Assembly: GCA_018823835.1 (NCBI GenBank)
Contig: JAHJHT010000007.1
Location: forward strand, 1-64,000
Direction: 5' to 3'
Length of the DNA stretch: 64,000 nucleotides
Source of the DNA: Alphaproteobacteria bacterium
Lineage (GTDB): Bacteria; Pseudomonadota; Alphaproteobacteria; Rhizobiales; Rhizobiaceae
The notes under the pieces are model-generated. The model did no database searches. It was not told the origin of the DNA and saw nothing but the letters and a program-made list of their open reading frames with translations. Made by a program: the position numbers and the translations under genes. This document shows positions 17,265 to 27,012 of the stretch, piece by piece (position 1 is the stretch's first letter; each line of letters opens with the position of its first letter).

Positions 17265-18431
17265 ATGGCCGAGACATTCGTGATCGCGCAGGGTGGTGGC
17301 CCGACGGCGGTGATCAACCAGACGATGGTGGGCGCGACACTGGAGGTGCTGCGCCGTCATCCGGGGGCTCGGGTGCTCGGCGCGAGGCATGGCGTGCGCG
17401 GCGTACGCGACGGCGACTATGTCGTGCTGTCGGACGTGCCGGAGGCGCAGCTCAGGCTGATCGCCGGAACGCCGAGCGCGGCGCTGGGCTCGACGCGCGA
17501 CAAGCCGGACGCTGCCTATTGCGACAAGGTGCTCGAGGGCCTGAAAAAGGTCTCAGCCGACGCCTTCATCTATATCGGCGGCAACGACACGTCGGGCACG
17601 CAGCAGATCCTCACCGACGCCTCGGGCGGCTCGATCGCCTTCGTGCATGCGCCCAAGACCATCGACAATGACCTGATGGAGAACGACCACACGCCGGGCT
17701 TCATCTCGGCGGCCGAGTTCGTCGCCGGGGCCTTCCTGTCGGTCGATCTGGATTTCCGCGCGCTGCCCGGCGTCTATGTCGCGATCGTCATGGGCCGGCA
17801 TGCCGGCTTCCTGACCGCCGCCTCGGCGGCCTGGCGGCTCGACGAGGACAGCGGACCGCACCTGATCTACGTGCCCGAGCGGGCCTTCTCGGTGCCGCGC
17901 TTCATCGACGACGTGCGCGCAAAGCTCGCGCGCCACAAACGCTGCATCGTCGCCGTTTCCGAAGGCGTGTCCACCGAGGACGGGCGTTCGCTGGTCGAGA
18001 CCATCGTGCCCGAGGAGCGGCTGGAGCGCGATGCGCACGGCAATCTCAAGCTGTCGGGCGGCGACCTCGGCCTCGCCTTCGAGCATGCGCTGCGCGACGG
18101 GCTGCCCGGCCAGCGGGCGCGGGTCGATGCACTCGGCTACATGCCGCGCGGCTCGATCGCGGCGATCAGCAAGGTCGACCAGCAGGAAGCCTTCGACGCC
18201 GGCGTCCATGCTGTCGAGGCGGCGGCCCAGGGCGGCGGCTCGGTAGCCTTGCAGTTCGATGGCGAGAAGACGGTGCTGAAGATCGTGCCGCTGTCGAGCG
18301 TCGCAGCCAAGACGCGCCATATGCCGGACGATTATCTCGATGTGTCGGGAACCTCCCTGTCGGAAAAAGGCATGGCCTACATGAAGCGGCTGGTGCCGAA
18401 GAAGTACGACGTCGGCAAGCCCTTCGTCTGA
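17265..18431 (+). CDS. 6-phosphofructokinase, probably pyrophosphate-dependent
   Basis: The 388-aa PfkA-family protein has GGGPTAVINQT at residues 10-20, GGNDTSGT at 105-112 and PKTIDND at 130-136. The Asp after GGN in place of Gly and the Lys in PKTIDND are features of PPi-using enzymes. MGRHAGFL carries the substrate-binding MGR. It would interconvert fructose 6-phosphate and fructose 1,6-bisphosphate in the cytoplasm. Start 17265 follows ACAGGAGA. Many rhizobia lack an ATP-PFK and use Entner-Doudoroff, so this reversible enzyme may serve gluconeogenesis or PPi balance. Confidence 0.85.
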   Translation: MAETFVIAQGGGPTAVINQTMVGATLEVLRRHPGARVLGARHGVRGVRDGDYVVLSDVPEAQLRLIAGTPSAALGSTRDKPDAAYCDKVLEGLKKVSADAFIYIGGNDTSGTQQILTDASGGSIAFVHAPKTIDNDLMENDHTPGFISAAEFVAGAFLSVDLDFRALPGVYVAIVMGRHAGFLTAASAAWRLDEDSGPHLIYVPERAFSVPRFIDDVRAKLARHKRCIVAVSEGVSTEDGRSLVETIVPEERLERDAHGNLKLSGGDLGLAFEHALRDGLPGQRARVDALGYMPRGSIAAISKVDQQEAFDAGVHAVEAAAQGGGSVALQFDGEKTVLKIVPLSSVAAKTRHMPDDYLDVSGTSLSEKGMAYMKRLVPKKYDVGKPFV

Positions 18432-18455
18432 GCCCGGGACGTTCGACGCACGCTG

Positions 18456-19295
18456 ATGGATCAGACCACACCCTCCCGCATCGAACCCGGCCCGGCGGAT
18501 GGCGGTACGGGCTGGCGGCACTGGCTCTATGTGAACCTGCACACCCAAGCATGGCCCGGGTCAGGCCTGTCGCCTCTCAACAAGGCGATTGCCGTGATCA
18601 TCGTCGTCGCCGTGGTGATGGCGATCGTGCAGAGCGAGCCGACCGTGCTGCGCGGGCGCGAGGACCTGTTCCGCGCCGCCGAGATGGTGCTGGCGGTGAT
18701 CTTTCTCGCCGAATATGCCGGGCGGGTCTGGACAATTGCCGAGAACCCGGCCTTTGGAGAGGGCTGGCGCGGCCGGCTGCGCTACATGCGCAGCTTCACC
18801 GCCATCATCGACGTCATCGTGCTCGCCAGCCTGTTCATCACGCTGATGGGTGCGGAGGGCACGATCCTGCGACTGTTCCGGCTGGTGCGCATCGTCATGC
18901 TGGCCAAGCTCGGGCGCTATTCGACGGCGATGCTGGCCATCGCCCAGGCGGTGCGCGACCGGCGTTACGAGCTGCTGATGAGCCTCGCCGTAGCGGGCAT
19001 GCTGCTGCTGGTTTCCTCGACGCTGCTCTTCCTCGTCGAGGGGGCGGGCCAGCCGGAGGCCTTCGGCAGCATCCCGCGCGCCATGTGGTGGTCGGTCGCG
19101 ACACTGACCACGGTCGGCTATGGCGACGCCGTTCCGCTCACCATCCTTGGCAAGCTGCTCGCCGGGCTCACTGCGATCACGGGGATCGGCCTGATCGCCA
19201 TGCCGACCGGCATCCTGGCCTCCGCCTTCAGCAACGCGCTGCAGGAGCAGCGCGAGGCACGCGAGAAGGAAATCGTCGACAGCGAGCCCAGCTGA
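18456..19295 (+). CDS. Voltage-gated potassium channel (6-TM ion transporter)
   Basis: The 279-aa protein has six hydrophobic segments, an Arg/Lys-rich S4-like helix (LRLFRLVRIVMLAKLGRYS, about 138-156) and the K+ filter TTVGYGD at 218-224 between S5 and S6. A charged C-terminal tail follows S6. It is an inner-membrane Kv-like channel. It starts 24 bases after the phosphofructokinase gene; a functional link is not evident. Confidence 0.9.
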   Translation: MDQTTPSRIEPGPADGGTGWRHWLYVNLHTQAWPGSGLSPLNKAIAVIIVVAVVMAIVQSEPTVLRGREDLFRAAEMVLAVIFLAEYAGRVWTIAENPAFGEGWRGRLRYMRSFTAIIDVIVLASLFITLMGAEGTILRLFRLVRIVMLAKLGRYSTAMLAIAQAVRDRRYELLMSLAVAGMLLLVSSTLLFLVEGAGQPEAFGSIPRAMWWSVATLTTVGYGDAVPLTILGKLLAGLTAITGIGLIAMPTGILASAFSNALQEQREAREKEIVDSEPS

Positions 19296-19415
19296 CGCTG
19301 CCTGAGCCATCGGAAGCGCAGCGCTGGCTGGATGACAGGGATGGGCGCGGACGCATATCGCTCGCGCAAGACAGTCGATAGAATGATGCGGTGTTCGCAC
19401 CGAAGAGGGGATCCA

Positions 19416-20702
19416 ATGACCAGCAATTCAGCGCTCCAGGCCCGCCGGACCGCAGCCATTCCGCGCGGCGTCGCCACCGCCTACCCCGTGTTTGCCGAGC
19501 GCGCCGAGGGCTCCGAGCTGTGGGACGTCGACGGCAGGCGCTTCATCGATTTCGGTGGCGGCATCGCGGTGCTCAACACCGGACACCGGCATCCCAAGGT
19601 GGTCAAGGCGGTGCGCGACCAGCTTGACCACTACACGCACACGGCCTTCCAGATCGTACCCTACGAGCCCTATATCGAACTGTGCGAGAAGCTGAACGCG
19701 CTGGCGCCGTTTTCGGGCGAGGCCAAGTCCATCCTGTTCTCGACCGGCGCGGAAGCCGTCGAGAACGCTGTCAAGATCGCCCGCGCCGCGACGGGACGCA
19801 CAAACATCATTGCCTTCTCAGGCGCCTTCCACGGACGCACGCTGATGACCAGCGCGCTGACCGGCAAGGTCGCGCCCTACAAGAAGAAGTTCGGGCCGAT
19901 GCCGGCCGGCGTGTGGCACGTGCCGTTCCCGGTGGCGCAGCACGGCGTGACGGTCGCCGATACGCTGAAGGCGATCGAGTACCTGTTCCGGGCCGATGTG
20001 GACCCGGTCAACGTCGCTGCAATCATCATCGAGCCGGTGCAGGGCGAGGGCGGCTTCTATCCGGCGCCGACCGAGCTGCTGACGGCGCTGCGCGCCATCT
20101 GCGACGAGCACGGCATCCTGCTGATCGCCGACGAGGTGCAGACCGGCTTCGCGCGCACCGGCAAGATGTTCGGCATCGAGAACTCCGGCGTCGAACCCGA
20201 CCTGATGACGATCGCCAAGTCGCTTGCCGGCGGCTTTCCGCTGTCGGGGGTCGTCGGCCGCGCCGCCATCATGGATGCGCCGGACCCGGGCGGCCTCGGC
20301 GGCACCTATGCCGGCAGCCCGCTCGCCTGCGCGGCAGCCCTTGCCGTGCTCGATGTCATTGCCGAGGAAAAGCTGATCGACCGCGCCAACGTGCTCGGCG
20401 ACCGCATCAAGGGCGAACTCGCCCGCATCGCACAGCGCAACGACACAGTGCCGATGTCGGCGATCCGCGGTCCGGGCGCCATGGTGGCCTTCGACATCGT
20501 CAAGTCGCGCGGCGCAGAGGAGCCGGACGCCGATGCGACCAAGCGGGTGACTGCGGCAGCGCTCGCCGAGGGACTGGTTCTTCTGTCGTGCGGCGTGCAT
20601 GCCAACACGATCCGCATCCTGATGCCGCTGACCATCTCCGACGAGATTCTCGCCGAGGGCATGGGCAAGCTGGAAAAGGCGCTCGTCGCGGCGAACGTCT
20701 GA
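19416..20702 (+). CDS. gabT: 4-aminobutyrate aminotransferase (class III, PLP)
   Basis: The 428-aa protein shows the class-III aminotransferase pattern: ELWDVDGRRFIDFGGGIAVLNTGH near the N-terminus, AFHGRTLMT, LIADEVQTGFARTGK and the PLP lysine in TIAKSLAGGFPLSG. Overall order and length match GabT, which moves the amino group of GABA to 2-oxoglutarate to give succinate semialdehyde. Start at 19416 follows GAGGGG; the 456-aa ORF adds unsupported leader. No gabD is next to it. Confidence 0.87.
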   Translation: MTSNSALQARRTAAIPRGVATAYPVFAERAEGSELWDVDGRRFIDFGGGIAVLNTGHRHPKVVKAVRDQLDHYTHTAFQIVPYEPYIELCEKLNALAPFSGEAKSILFSTGAEAVENAVKIARAATGRTNIIAFSGAFHGRTLMTSALTGKVAPYKKKFGPMPAGVWHVPFPVAQHGVTVADTLKAIEYLFRADVDPVNVAAIIIEPVQGEGGFYPAPTELLTALRAICDEHGILLIADEVQTGFARTGKMFGIENSGVEPDLMTIAKSLAGGFPLSGVVGRAAIMDAPDPGGLGGTYAGSPLACAAALAVLDVIAEEKLIDRANVLGDRIKGELARIAQRNDTVPMSAIRGPGAMVAFDIVKSRGAEEPDADATKRVTAAALAEGLVLLSCGVHANTIRILMPLTISDEILAEGMGKLEKALVAANV

Positions 20703-20717
20703 GCCGTCTGTCCCTGG

Positions 20718-20739
20718 CGGTTCGCTTCGCGGCGAACCG
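20718..20739. terminator. Hairpin between convergent gabT and L,D-transpeptidase genes
   Basis: CGGTTCGC and GCGAACCG form an 8-bp stem with a 6-base loop in the 47-base gap between convergent genes. No T run is present on either side, so this is a weak bidirectional terminator candidate. Confidence 0.4.
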
Positions 20740-20749
20740 GCCTCGGGCC

Positions 20750-21496
20750 TCAGGCGACGACGATCGGGGTCTTGCCGGAAACGCGGTTGAACAGGTCGAT
20801 GACGTCCTGGTTGATCATCCGCACGCAGCCGGACGACATGGCCTGCCCGATGGTCCACCACTCGGGCGAGCCGTGCACGCGAAAGCCGGTGTCGCGGCCG
20901 TCCTTGAAGATATAGAGCGCGCGCGCGCCGAGCGGGTTTTCGAGGCCGCCGGGCTGGCCGCCGCGCCATTTTTCCAGCTCGGGCTTGCGGGCGATCATTT
21001 CTGCCGGCGGCGTCCAGGTCGGCCACTTCTTGCCGTACTGGATGTTGGCCCGCCCTGACCACAGAAAGCCTTCGCGGCCGATGCCGACGCCATAGCGCAG
21101 CGCGTCGCCCCCGGGCTGCACGTAATAGAGATGCCGCTCCTTCAGCCGCACCACGATGGTGCCGGGCGCCTCGCCGGTCGGATCGACGACGATCTGGCGG
21201 CGCCATTGCGGCTCGACCTTCTGGTAGGGCACTTCCGGCAGCACGAACCCCTCATCGGCGAAGGAGGCGTACATGAGCTCCGGGGTCGTGACGTTGCGGT
21301 CGACGCTGATGCGGGGGCGGATCGACCCGGTGGTGTAGTCGTCCACCTCGATCGCGGCGAGATCGATGCTGCGCGAGCAGCCGGCCGCGGCGAGAACGGT
21401 GGCCGATCCGAGACCGAGAAGCGCACTGCGGCGCGAGAAAGTGGCGCGCGACGCTTCGGCTGCGGGCAGGATCGGCGTGGCGGATGAGTTTGACAC
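20750..21496 (-). CDS. L,D-transpeptidase (YkuD), Tat lipoprotein
   Basis: The 248-aa protein begins with a twin-arginine-like SRRSALLGLGSATVLAAAGC segment; the Cys at 40 fits a lipobox, followed by Ser, suggesting an outer-membrane lipoprotein. The YkuD catalytic block HGSPEWWTIGQAMSSGCVRM lies near the C-terminus with His and Cys in place. It would form 3-3 crosslinks in peptidoglycan or attach proteins to it, in the periplasm. Single gene, convergent with gabT. Confidence 0.9.
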   Translation of the reverse strand: MSNSSATPILPAAEASRATFSRRSALLGLGSATVLAAAGCSRSIDLAAIEVDDYTTGSIRPRISVDRNVTTPELMYASFADEGFVLPEVPYQKVEPQWRRQIVVDPTGEAPGTIVVRLKERHLYYVQPGGDALRYGVGIGREGFLWSGRANIQYGKKWPTWTPPAEMIARKPELEKWRGGQPGGLENPLGARALYIFKDGRDTGFRVHGSPEWWTIGQAMSSGCVRMINQDVIDLFNRVSGKTPIVVA

Positions 21497-21670
21497 GGTT
21501 ACTGTTCCACTCGGCTACCTGTTCCGACAGGAGGCCAGAACTTGCGCGAATTTTAGGCAATCATGGTTGACGAAAGGTGAAAGTAGCGCCCGCGCTGCAT
21601 TTTGCCGGCGGGGGCCTCTTTACAAATGGCGCGGGCAGGCGATTCATTCCTGCCTGCTACGGAGTTCGCC

Positions 21671-22294
21671 ATGCCGCTCGAGAACTGGGCAGCCTTTGCC
21701 GCCGCCTCCGCCGTGCTCCTGGTCATTCCGGGTCCGACGATCCTGCTTGTTGTGTCCTATGCGCTCGGTCAGGGCTGGCGCACGGCGCTGCCGATGGCGG
21801 TGGGCGTGGCGCTCGGCGATTTCACCGCCATGACACTGTCCATGCTCGGCATCGGTGCGCTGCTCGCGGCGTCCGCCATGGTGTTCACCGCGCTGAAATG
21901 GATCGGCGCGGCCTATCTCATCTATCTCGGCATCAAACTCTTTCGCGCCGGCGGCAGCCTCGACGCGGAACCGCGCACCGATCGGGTATCGGCCGTGCGC
22001 ATGATGGCGCATGCTTGGCTGGTGACGGCGCTGAACCCGAAGAGCATCACCTTCTTCGTCGCCTTCCTGCCGCAGTTCCTCGACCGCCATGCAGACTTCT
22101 GGACGCAGATGCTGATCTTCGAGACGACCTTCCTGGTGCTCGCCTTCGCCAATGCCTTCGGCTACGCGCTGGTCGCGGCGCGGGCGCGCCGGCTGGTCGG
22201 CAACCCGCGCGCCATCCGCATCTTCAACCGGACGGGCGGCACGCTGCTCGTCGGTGCCGGCATCGCCACGGTGGCCGTGCGCTCGGGCAATTGA
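21671..22294 (+). CDS. LysE/RhtB-family amino-acid exporter
   Basis: The 207-aa membrane protein has about six hydrophobic segments and the family pattern IPGPTILLVVSYALGQGWR near residue 20 and LNPKSITFFVAFLPQF in the second half. Such proteins export amino acids or derivatives. The ATG at 21671 has GGAG 9 bases upstream. It is followed after 13 bases by the TPR gene, so they probably share a transcript. Confidence 0.88.
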   Translation: MPLENWAAFAAASAVLLVIPGPTILLVVSYALGQGWRTALPMAVGVALGDFTAMTLSMLGIGALLAASAMVFTALKWIGAAYLIYLGIKLFRAGGSLDAEPRTDRVSAVRMMAHAWLVTALNPKSITFFVAFLPQFLDRHADFWTQMLIFETTFLVLAFANAFGYALVAARARRLVGNPRAIRIFNRTGGTLLVGAGIATVAVRSGN

Positions 22295-22307
22295 GGGGAG
22301 AGCTTCC

Positions 22308-23642
22308 ATGTCAGTCACCGATCAACTCGGCCTTTACGTGACCGGCGCCGATGCGGCCGCCCTCGGCAAGTACGAAAAGGCGCTGCACGAGCTGCAATGC
22401 TATGTCGGCGACCCGGTCGCCTCCGTCGATGCGGCGCTTGCCGAGGCTCCCGAACTCGTCATGGGGCACGTGCTGAAGGGCTATCTTTTTGGGCTGTCCA
22501 CCGACCGCGAGGCCGTCGACGTGGTAAAATCCTGCCATGCAGCAGCCGCCGCACTTCCGGCAACGGCGCGGGAGAAAGGTCATGTGGCCGCCCTCGGCCA
22601 TCTCGCCGCAGGGCGCTGGCATGAGGCGGGCCGCGTGCTGGAGGACGTCACCATCGAGGAACCGCGCGATGCCCTGGCGCTGCTTGCCGGCCACCAGATC
22701 GACTTCTTCACCGGCAATTCCCGGATGCTGCGCGACCGCATCGCGCGGGCCGTTCCGGCATGGTTGCCCGGCATGGCCGGCTATCACGCAACGCTTTCCA
22801 TGCACGCCTTCGGGCTGGAGGAAATGGGCGACTATGCGCGCGCCGAGCGGCTCGGCCGCGAGGCGATCGGCATCGAGCCGCGCGACGGCTGGGCGCAGCA
22901 CGCGGTCGCCCATGTGATGGAGATGCAGAGCCGGCAGCGCGACGGCATTGCCTGGATGCGCGACAATGCCGAGGCCTGGACAGGCGACAGCTTCTTCCAG
23001 GTGCACAACTGGTGGCATCTCGCGCTGTTTCACTACGAACTCGGCGAGACTGACGCTGCGCTGAAACTGTTCGACGACCATATCTACGGCACGCATTCGA
23101 CGCTGGCGCTGAACATGCTCGACGCATCTGCGTTGCTGTGGCGACTCCACCTGCAGGGCGTCGATGTCGGCGACCGCTGGGCCGCTCTTGCCGCCAACTG
23201 GGCGCCGAAGGCGAAGGACGGAAACTACGCCTTCAACGATGCGCACGCCATGATGGCCTTCGTCGGCGCCGGTCTGGACGAGCCGGCGCGCCTGCTGCTG
23301 GAAGCGCAGGACGAGGCCATGGGCGGTACAGACGACAACGCCCATTTTACCCGCGAGGTCGGCCACCCGGTGACGCGCGCCATCATGGCGTTCGGCGAGG
23401 GCGATTATGCAACCGTGGTGACGCTGCTGCGTCCCATCCGTGGCATCGCGGCGCGTTTCGGCGGCAGCCATGCGCAACGCGACGTCATCGACCTGACGCT
23501 GATCGAGGCGGCGTTCCGCTCGGGCAATGGCGCGCTTGCCGCGGCGCTTTCGGCCGAGCGCGCCGTGGCGCGGCCCGAGAGCCCGCTGTCGCAGCTCTTC
23601 CTCAGGCGTGCACGAGAGGTCGCCGGCCGCGCCGTCTCCTGA
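22308..23642 (+). CDS. TTC38-like tetratricopeptide repeat protein
   Basis: The 444-aa protein is largely alpha-helical with TPR-like repeats (residues about 85-340), including YHATLSMHAFGLEEMGDYARAERLGREAI and the HNWWHLALFHYELGE block. Overall length and pattern match the TTC38 family shared by bacteria and animals, whose function is unknown. No signal peptide or membrane segment is visible. Start 22308 has GAGGGGAG upstream. It follows the LysE-type exporter closely. Confidence 0.8.
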   Translation: MSVTDQLGLYVTGADAAALGKYEKALHELQCYVGDPVASVDAALAEAPELVMGHVLKGYLFGLSTDREAVDVVKSCHAAAAALPATAREKGHVAALGHLAAGRWHEAGRVLEDVTIEEPRDALALLAGHQIDFFTGNSRMLRDRIARAVPAWLPGMAGYHATLSMHAFGLEEMGDYARAERLGREAIGIEPRDGWAQHAVAHVMEMQSRQRDGIAWMRDNAEAWTGDSFFQVHNWWHLALFHYELGETDAALKLFDDHIYGTHSTLALNMLDASALLWRLHLQGVDVGDRWAALAANWAPKAKDGNYAFNDAHAMMAFVGAGLDEPARLLLEAQDEAMGGTDDNAHFTREVGHPVTRAIMAFGEGDYATVVTLLRPIRGIAARFGGSHAQRDVIDLTLIEAAFRSGNGALAAALSAERAVARPESPLSQLFLRRAREVAGRAVS

Positions 23643-23721
23643 CCGATAAGTCAGACAATAAGAAATTCACGGAATTATTGCGGGTTGCGAAAAAAATGCT
23701 CTCCGGAGCCCGGTTTGGCGG

Positions 23722-23750
23722 TTGCACTCGGCCCGGTTTTGGGTTGTAGC
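23722..23750 (+). promoter_or_regulatory. Candidate sigma-70 promoter of xylBA
   Basis: TTGCAC and TGTAGC are separated by 17 bases and lie about 100 bases before the xylB start. The hexamers are partial matches to TTGACA and TATAAT, so this is a suggestion only. Confidence 0.35.
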
Positions 23751-23847
23751 TTCTGCCGGGAGGAATGCGCGGGGTTCATCTGTGATGAAGTGCAGCGCTG
23801 GTCGGGGCGGCGCTCAAGCGTTTCGGCCGCCATCGGGAGGAGGGTTC

Positions 23848-25302
23848 ATGTATCTCGGCATCGATCTCGGCACGTCGAGCGTCAAGGCGCTGCTGATCGA
23901 CGCGGACCAGCGCGTGGTGGGCTCGGCGACCGCACCGCTCAAGGTTTCGCGTCCGCATCCGGGCTGGTCAGAGCAGGATCCCAACGACTGGATCGCCGCT
24001 ACCGCCAAGGCACTTGAGGGCCTTCAGGCGGGACGGCCTAAGGAACTTGCCGCCGTCGAGGGGATCGGCCTCTCCGGCCACATGCATGGCGCGACGCTCG
24101 TCGACAACCGCGACGTGGTGCTGCGCCCCTGCATTCTCTGGAACGATACGCGCAGCCACAAGGAGGCTGCCGCGCTTGATGCCAATCCGGCGTTCCGCAA
24201 GATCAGCGGCAATATCGTCTTTCCGGGCTTCACCGCGCCGAAGCTCGCCTGGGTCAAGAACAACGAGCCTGAGATTTTCGCTCGCGTCGCCAAGGTCCTG
24301 TTGCCAAAGGATTTCCTGCGCCTCTGGCTGACCGGCGAGCACATGTCGGAAATGTCGGACTCGGCTGGCACCGCCTGGCTCGACGTTGCGAAGCGGGGCT
24401 GGTCGGACGAGCTGCTGGCCGCGACCGATCTCAGCGAAAGCCAGATGCCGACGCTGGTCGAGGGCACCGAAGCGGCGGGCGGGCTGCGCGCCGATCTGGC
24501 GTCGAAATGGGGCCTGCGGGCAGGCATTCCGGTTGCCGGCGGCGCCGGCGACAATGCGGCCTCTGCCTGCGGCATGGGCACGGTCCGGGCTGGCCAGGCC
24601 TTCGCCTCGCTCGGCACGTCGGGCGTCATCTTCGCCGCCAACGGCGCCTATCTGCCCAACCCGGAAAGCGCCTTGCACACCTTCTGCCACGCCCTGCCGG
24701 ACACCTGGCACCAGATGGGCGTCATCCTGTCGGCGACGGATTCGCTGAACTGGCTATCGGGCATCACCGGCAAGGATGCCGGCGCGCTGACCGACGAGCT
24801 CGGCGAGACGTTGAAGGCGCCAACCGGAGTCACCTTCCTGCCCTATCTCTCTGGCGAGCGCACACCCCACAATGACGCTTCGATCCGCGGCGTCTTTGCC
24901 GGCCTCGGCCACGAAGCGGGCCGTCCGGTGCTGACCCAGGCGGTGCTCGAGGGCGTCGCCTTTGCCTTCCGCGACAGCCTGGAGGCGCTGCGCGCCGCCG
25001 GGACCGACCTCGACCGCGTCACCGCGATCGGCGGCGGCTCGCGCTCGCGCTACTGGCTGCGCGCCATGGCGACAGCGCTCGACCTGCCGGTCGAGGTTCC
25101 GGCCGACGGCGATTTCGGCGCCGCCTTCGGCGCGGCGCGGCTGGGGCTCATCGCTGCTACCGGCGCAGACCCGTTCGCGGTCTGCACGACGCCGAAGACC
25201 GAGGCGACGATCGAACCCGACCGTTCGCTGTCGGCCGCCTATTCGGATGCCTATCAGCGCTACCGCGCACTCTATCCTGCCATCAGGGGAGTTATGGGAT
25301 GA
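23848..25302 (+). CDS. xylB: Xylulokinase
   Basis: The 484-aa FGGY kinase starts [13 protein letters not shown], contains [13 protein letters not shown] and the C-terminal ATP site [13 protein letters not shown], with [12 protein letters not shown] in between, as in XylB. It phosphorylates D-xylulose to xylulose 5-phosphate. Start at 23848 has a strong GGGAGGAGGG site; the longer ORF is unsupported. It overlaps xylA by 4 bases (ATGA). Bacterial xyl operons often place a transporter nearby; none is seen here. Confidence 0.95.
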   Translation: MYLGIDLGTSSVKALLIDADQRVVGSATAPLKVSRPHPGWSEQDPNDWIAATAKALEGLQAGRPKELAAVEGIGLSGHMHGATLVDNRDVVLRPCILWNDTRSHKEAAALDANPAFRKISGNIVFPGFTAPKLAWVKNNEPEIFARVAKVLLPKDFLRLWLTGEHMSEMSDSAGTAWLDVAKRGWSDELLAATDLSESQMPTLVEGTEAAGGLRADLASKWGLRAGIPVAGGAGDNAASACGMGTVRAGQAFASLGTSGVIFAANGAYLPNPESALHTFCHALPDTWHQMGVILSATDSLNWLSGITGKDAGALTDELGETLKAPTGVTFLPYLSGERTPHNDASIRGVFAGLGHEAGRPVLTQAVLEGVAFAFRDSLEALRAAGTDLDRVTAIGGGSRSRYWLRAMATALDLPVEVPADGDFGAAFGAARLGLIAATGADPFAVCTTPKTEATIEPDRSLSAAYSDAYQRYRALYPAIRGVMG

Positions 25303-26609
25303 CCACCGGTTTCTTTGGCGACATCAAGCCGATCAAGTACGAGGGGCCGGAGAGCACCAATCCGCTGGCCTACCGTTTCTACAATCCCGACGAGAAGGTC
25401 GCGGGCAAGCGGCTGGAAGACCATATGCGCTTCTCGATCGCCTACTGGCACAGCTTCGCCTGGCCGGGCGGCGATCCGTTCGGTGGCCAGACCTTCGACA
25501 GGCCGTGGTTCGGTGACACGATGGAACTGGCGAAGCTGAAGGCCGACGTCGCCTTCGAGATGTTCTCGCTGCTCGGCGTTCCCTATTACTGCTTCCACGA
25601 TGCCGACGTGCGGCCCGAGGCGGAAACCTTTGCAGAAAGCGCGGCGCGGCTCGACGAGATCGCCGACTATTTTGCCGGCAAGATGAAGAAGACAGGCACC
25701 AAGCTCCTGTGGGGCACAGCCAACCTGTTTTCGCACCGCCGCTACATGTCGGGCGCCGCGACCAATCCGGACCCGGATGTCTTTGCCTATGCCGCGGCGA
25801 CGGTGAAGAGCTGCATGGACGTGACCAAGCGGCTGAAGGGCGAGAACTACGTGCTGTGGGGCGGCCGCGAGGGCTACGAGACGCTGCTCAACACCGATCT
25901 CAAGCGCGAGTCGGAGCAGGCCGGGCGCTTCCTGCAGATGGTCGTCGACTACAAGCACAAGATCGGTTTCAAGGGCACGATCCTGATCGAGCCGAAGCCG
26001 CAGGAGCCGACCAAGCACCAGTATGACTACGACGTCGCAACGGTCTACGGCTTCCTCAAGCGCTTCGGGCTGGAGAACGAGGTCAAGGTCAACATCGAGC
26101 AGGGCCACGCGATCCTGGCCGGTCATACCTTCGAGCACGAACTGGCGCTGGCCGCCGCACTCGGCATCTTCGGCTCGATCGACATGAACCGCAACGACTA
26201 CCAGTCCGGCTGGGACACCGACCAGTTCCCCAACAATGTTCCGGAGATGGCGCTCGCCTACTACGAGGTGCTGCAGGCCGGCGGGTTCAAGACGGGTGGC
26301 ACCAATTTCGACGCCAAGCTGCGCCGCCAGTCGCTCGACCCGCAGGATCTCCTGATCGCCCATATCGGCGCGATGGATTGCTGCGCACGCGGTCTCAAGG
26401 CCGCGGCCAAGATGATCGAGGACAAGGCGCTGATCGGGCCGCTCGAGGCGCGCTATGCAGGGTGGAAATCGGCCGAGGGCAAGGCGATGCTGTCGGGCAA
26501 GCGCACGCTCGAGGAGATCGCCGAGCGCGTGGTGAAAAAGGGCATCGAGCCCCAGCCGCGTTCCGGCCAGCAGGAACTGCTCGAGAACATCGTCAACCGC
26601 TACGTCTGA
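25299..26609 (+). CDS. xylA: Xylose isomerase
   Basis: The 436-aa protein has the XylA signatures [11 protein letters not shown] with the catalytic His, [16 protein letters not shown], and [17 protein letters not shown] for the two divalent metals. It converts D-xylose to D-xylulose in the cytoplasm. It is the second gene of xylBA, coupled by the ATGA overlap, and is followed by a clear terminator. Confidence 0.97.
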   Translation: MTTGFFGDIKPIKYEGPESTNPLAYRFYNPDEKVAGKRLEDHMRFSIAYWHSFAWPGGDPFGGQTFDRPWFGDTMELAKLKADVAFEMFSLLGVPYYCFHDADVRPEAETFAESAARLDEIADYFAGKMKKTGTKLLWGTANLFSHRRYMSGAATNPDPDVFAYAAATVKSCMDVTKRLKGENYVLWGGREGYETLLNTDLKRESEQAGRFLQMVVDYKHKIGFKGTILIEPKPQEPTKHQYDYDVATVYGFLKRFGLENEVKVNIEQGHAILAGHTFEHELALAAALGIFGSIDMNRNDYQSGWDTDQFPNNVPEMALAYYEVLQAGGFKTGGTNFDAKLRRQSLDPQDLLIAHIGAMDCCARGLKAAAKMIEDKALIGPLEARYAGWKSAEGKAMLSGKRTLEEIAERVVKKGIEPQPRSGQQELLENIVNRYV

Positions 26610-26628
26610 GTCTCAAGCCGGCAAATCA

Positions 26629-26667
26629 ACGCCCGGGCCGTCGCGTGACAGCCCGGGCGTTTTCTTT
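26629..26667 (+). terminator. Rho-independent terminator after xylA
   Basis: ACGCCCGGGC and GCCCGGGCGT form a perfect 10-bp stem with a 12-base loop, followed by TTTCTTTTC, 19 bases after the xylA stop. Confidence 0.88.
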
Positions 26668-26754
26668 TCAAGCCGGCCGACAACAAGGCATGCGAATTCG
26701 AAAATACCTGCGTCACGACACGCAATTGCCTTGGTCGTGTCATGAACGGCCTCT

Positions 26755-27012
26755 ATGCAGGCGGTCATGGAAACGAAAAGCTCCGACGACAAGACATCCA
26801 GCGACCTGGACAGCCAGATCGGGGCCTTGCTCGACCGGCTGAACGAGTCGGCCTCGATCGTCGACCAGCTGATGGCGATGCCGCTGCCGAAACAGGACGG
26901 CCTCTCGCATAGCGCCGACTGGGACGCTGTCGTGGCGCGGCGCATGGAGACAAGGCTCGCTTCCGCCCTGCGCTCCCTCCTCGAAGAAGAACCAACCGCC
27001 AAGCGGGCATAG
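26755..27012 (+). CDS. Small hypothetical protein
   Basis: An 85-aa acidic-amphipathic protein with a helix-rich middle (SQIGALLDRLNESASIVDQLMAMPLP) and no recognised domain. It starts after the xylA terminator and ends directly before the stop of the GlxA-type regulator on the other strand. An alternative start at 26767 exists; neither has a good ribosome site. The coding assignment rests on ORF length, composition and fit in the gap, so it is moderate. Confidence 0.5.
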   Translation: MQAVMETKSSDDKTSSDLDSQIGALLDRLNESASIVDQLMAMPLPKQDGLSHSADWDAVVARRMETRLASALRSLLEEEPTAKRA

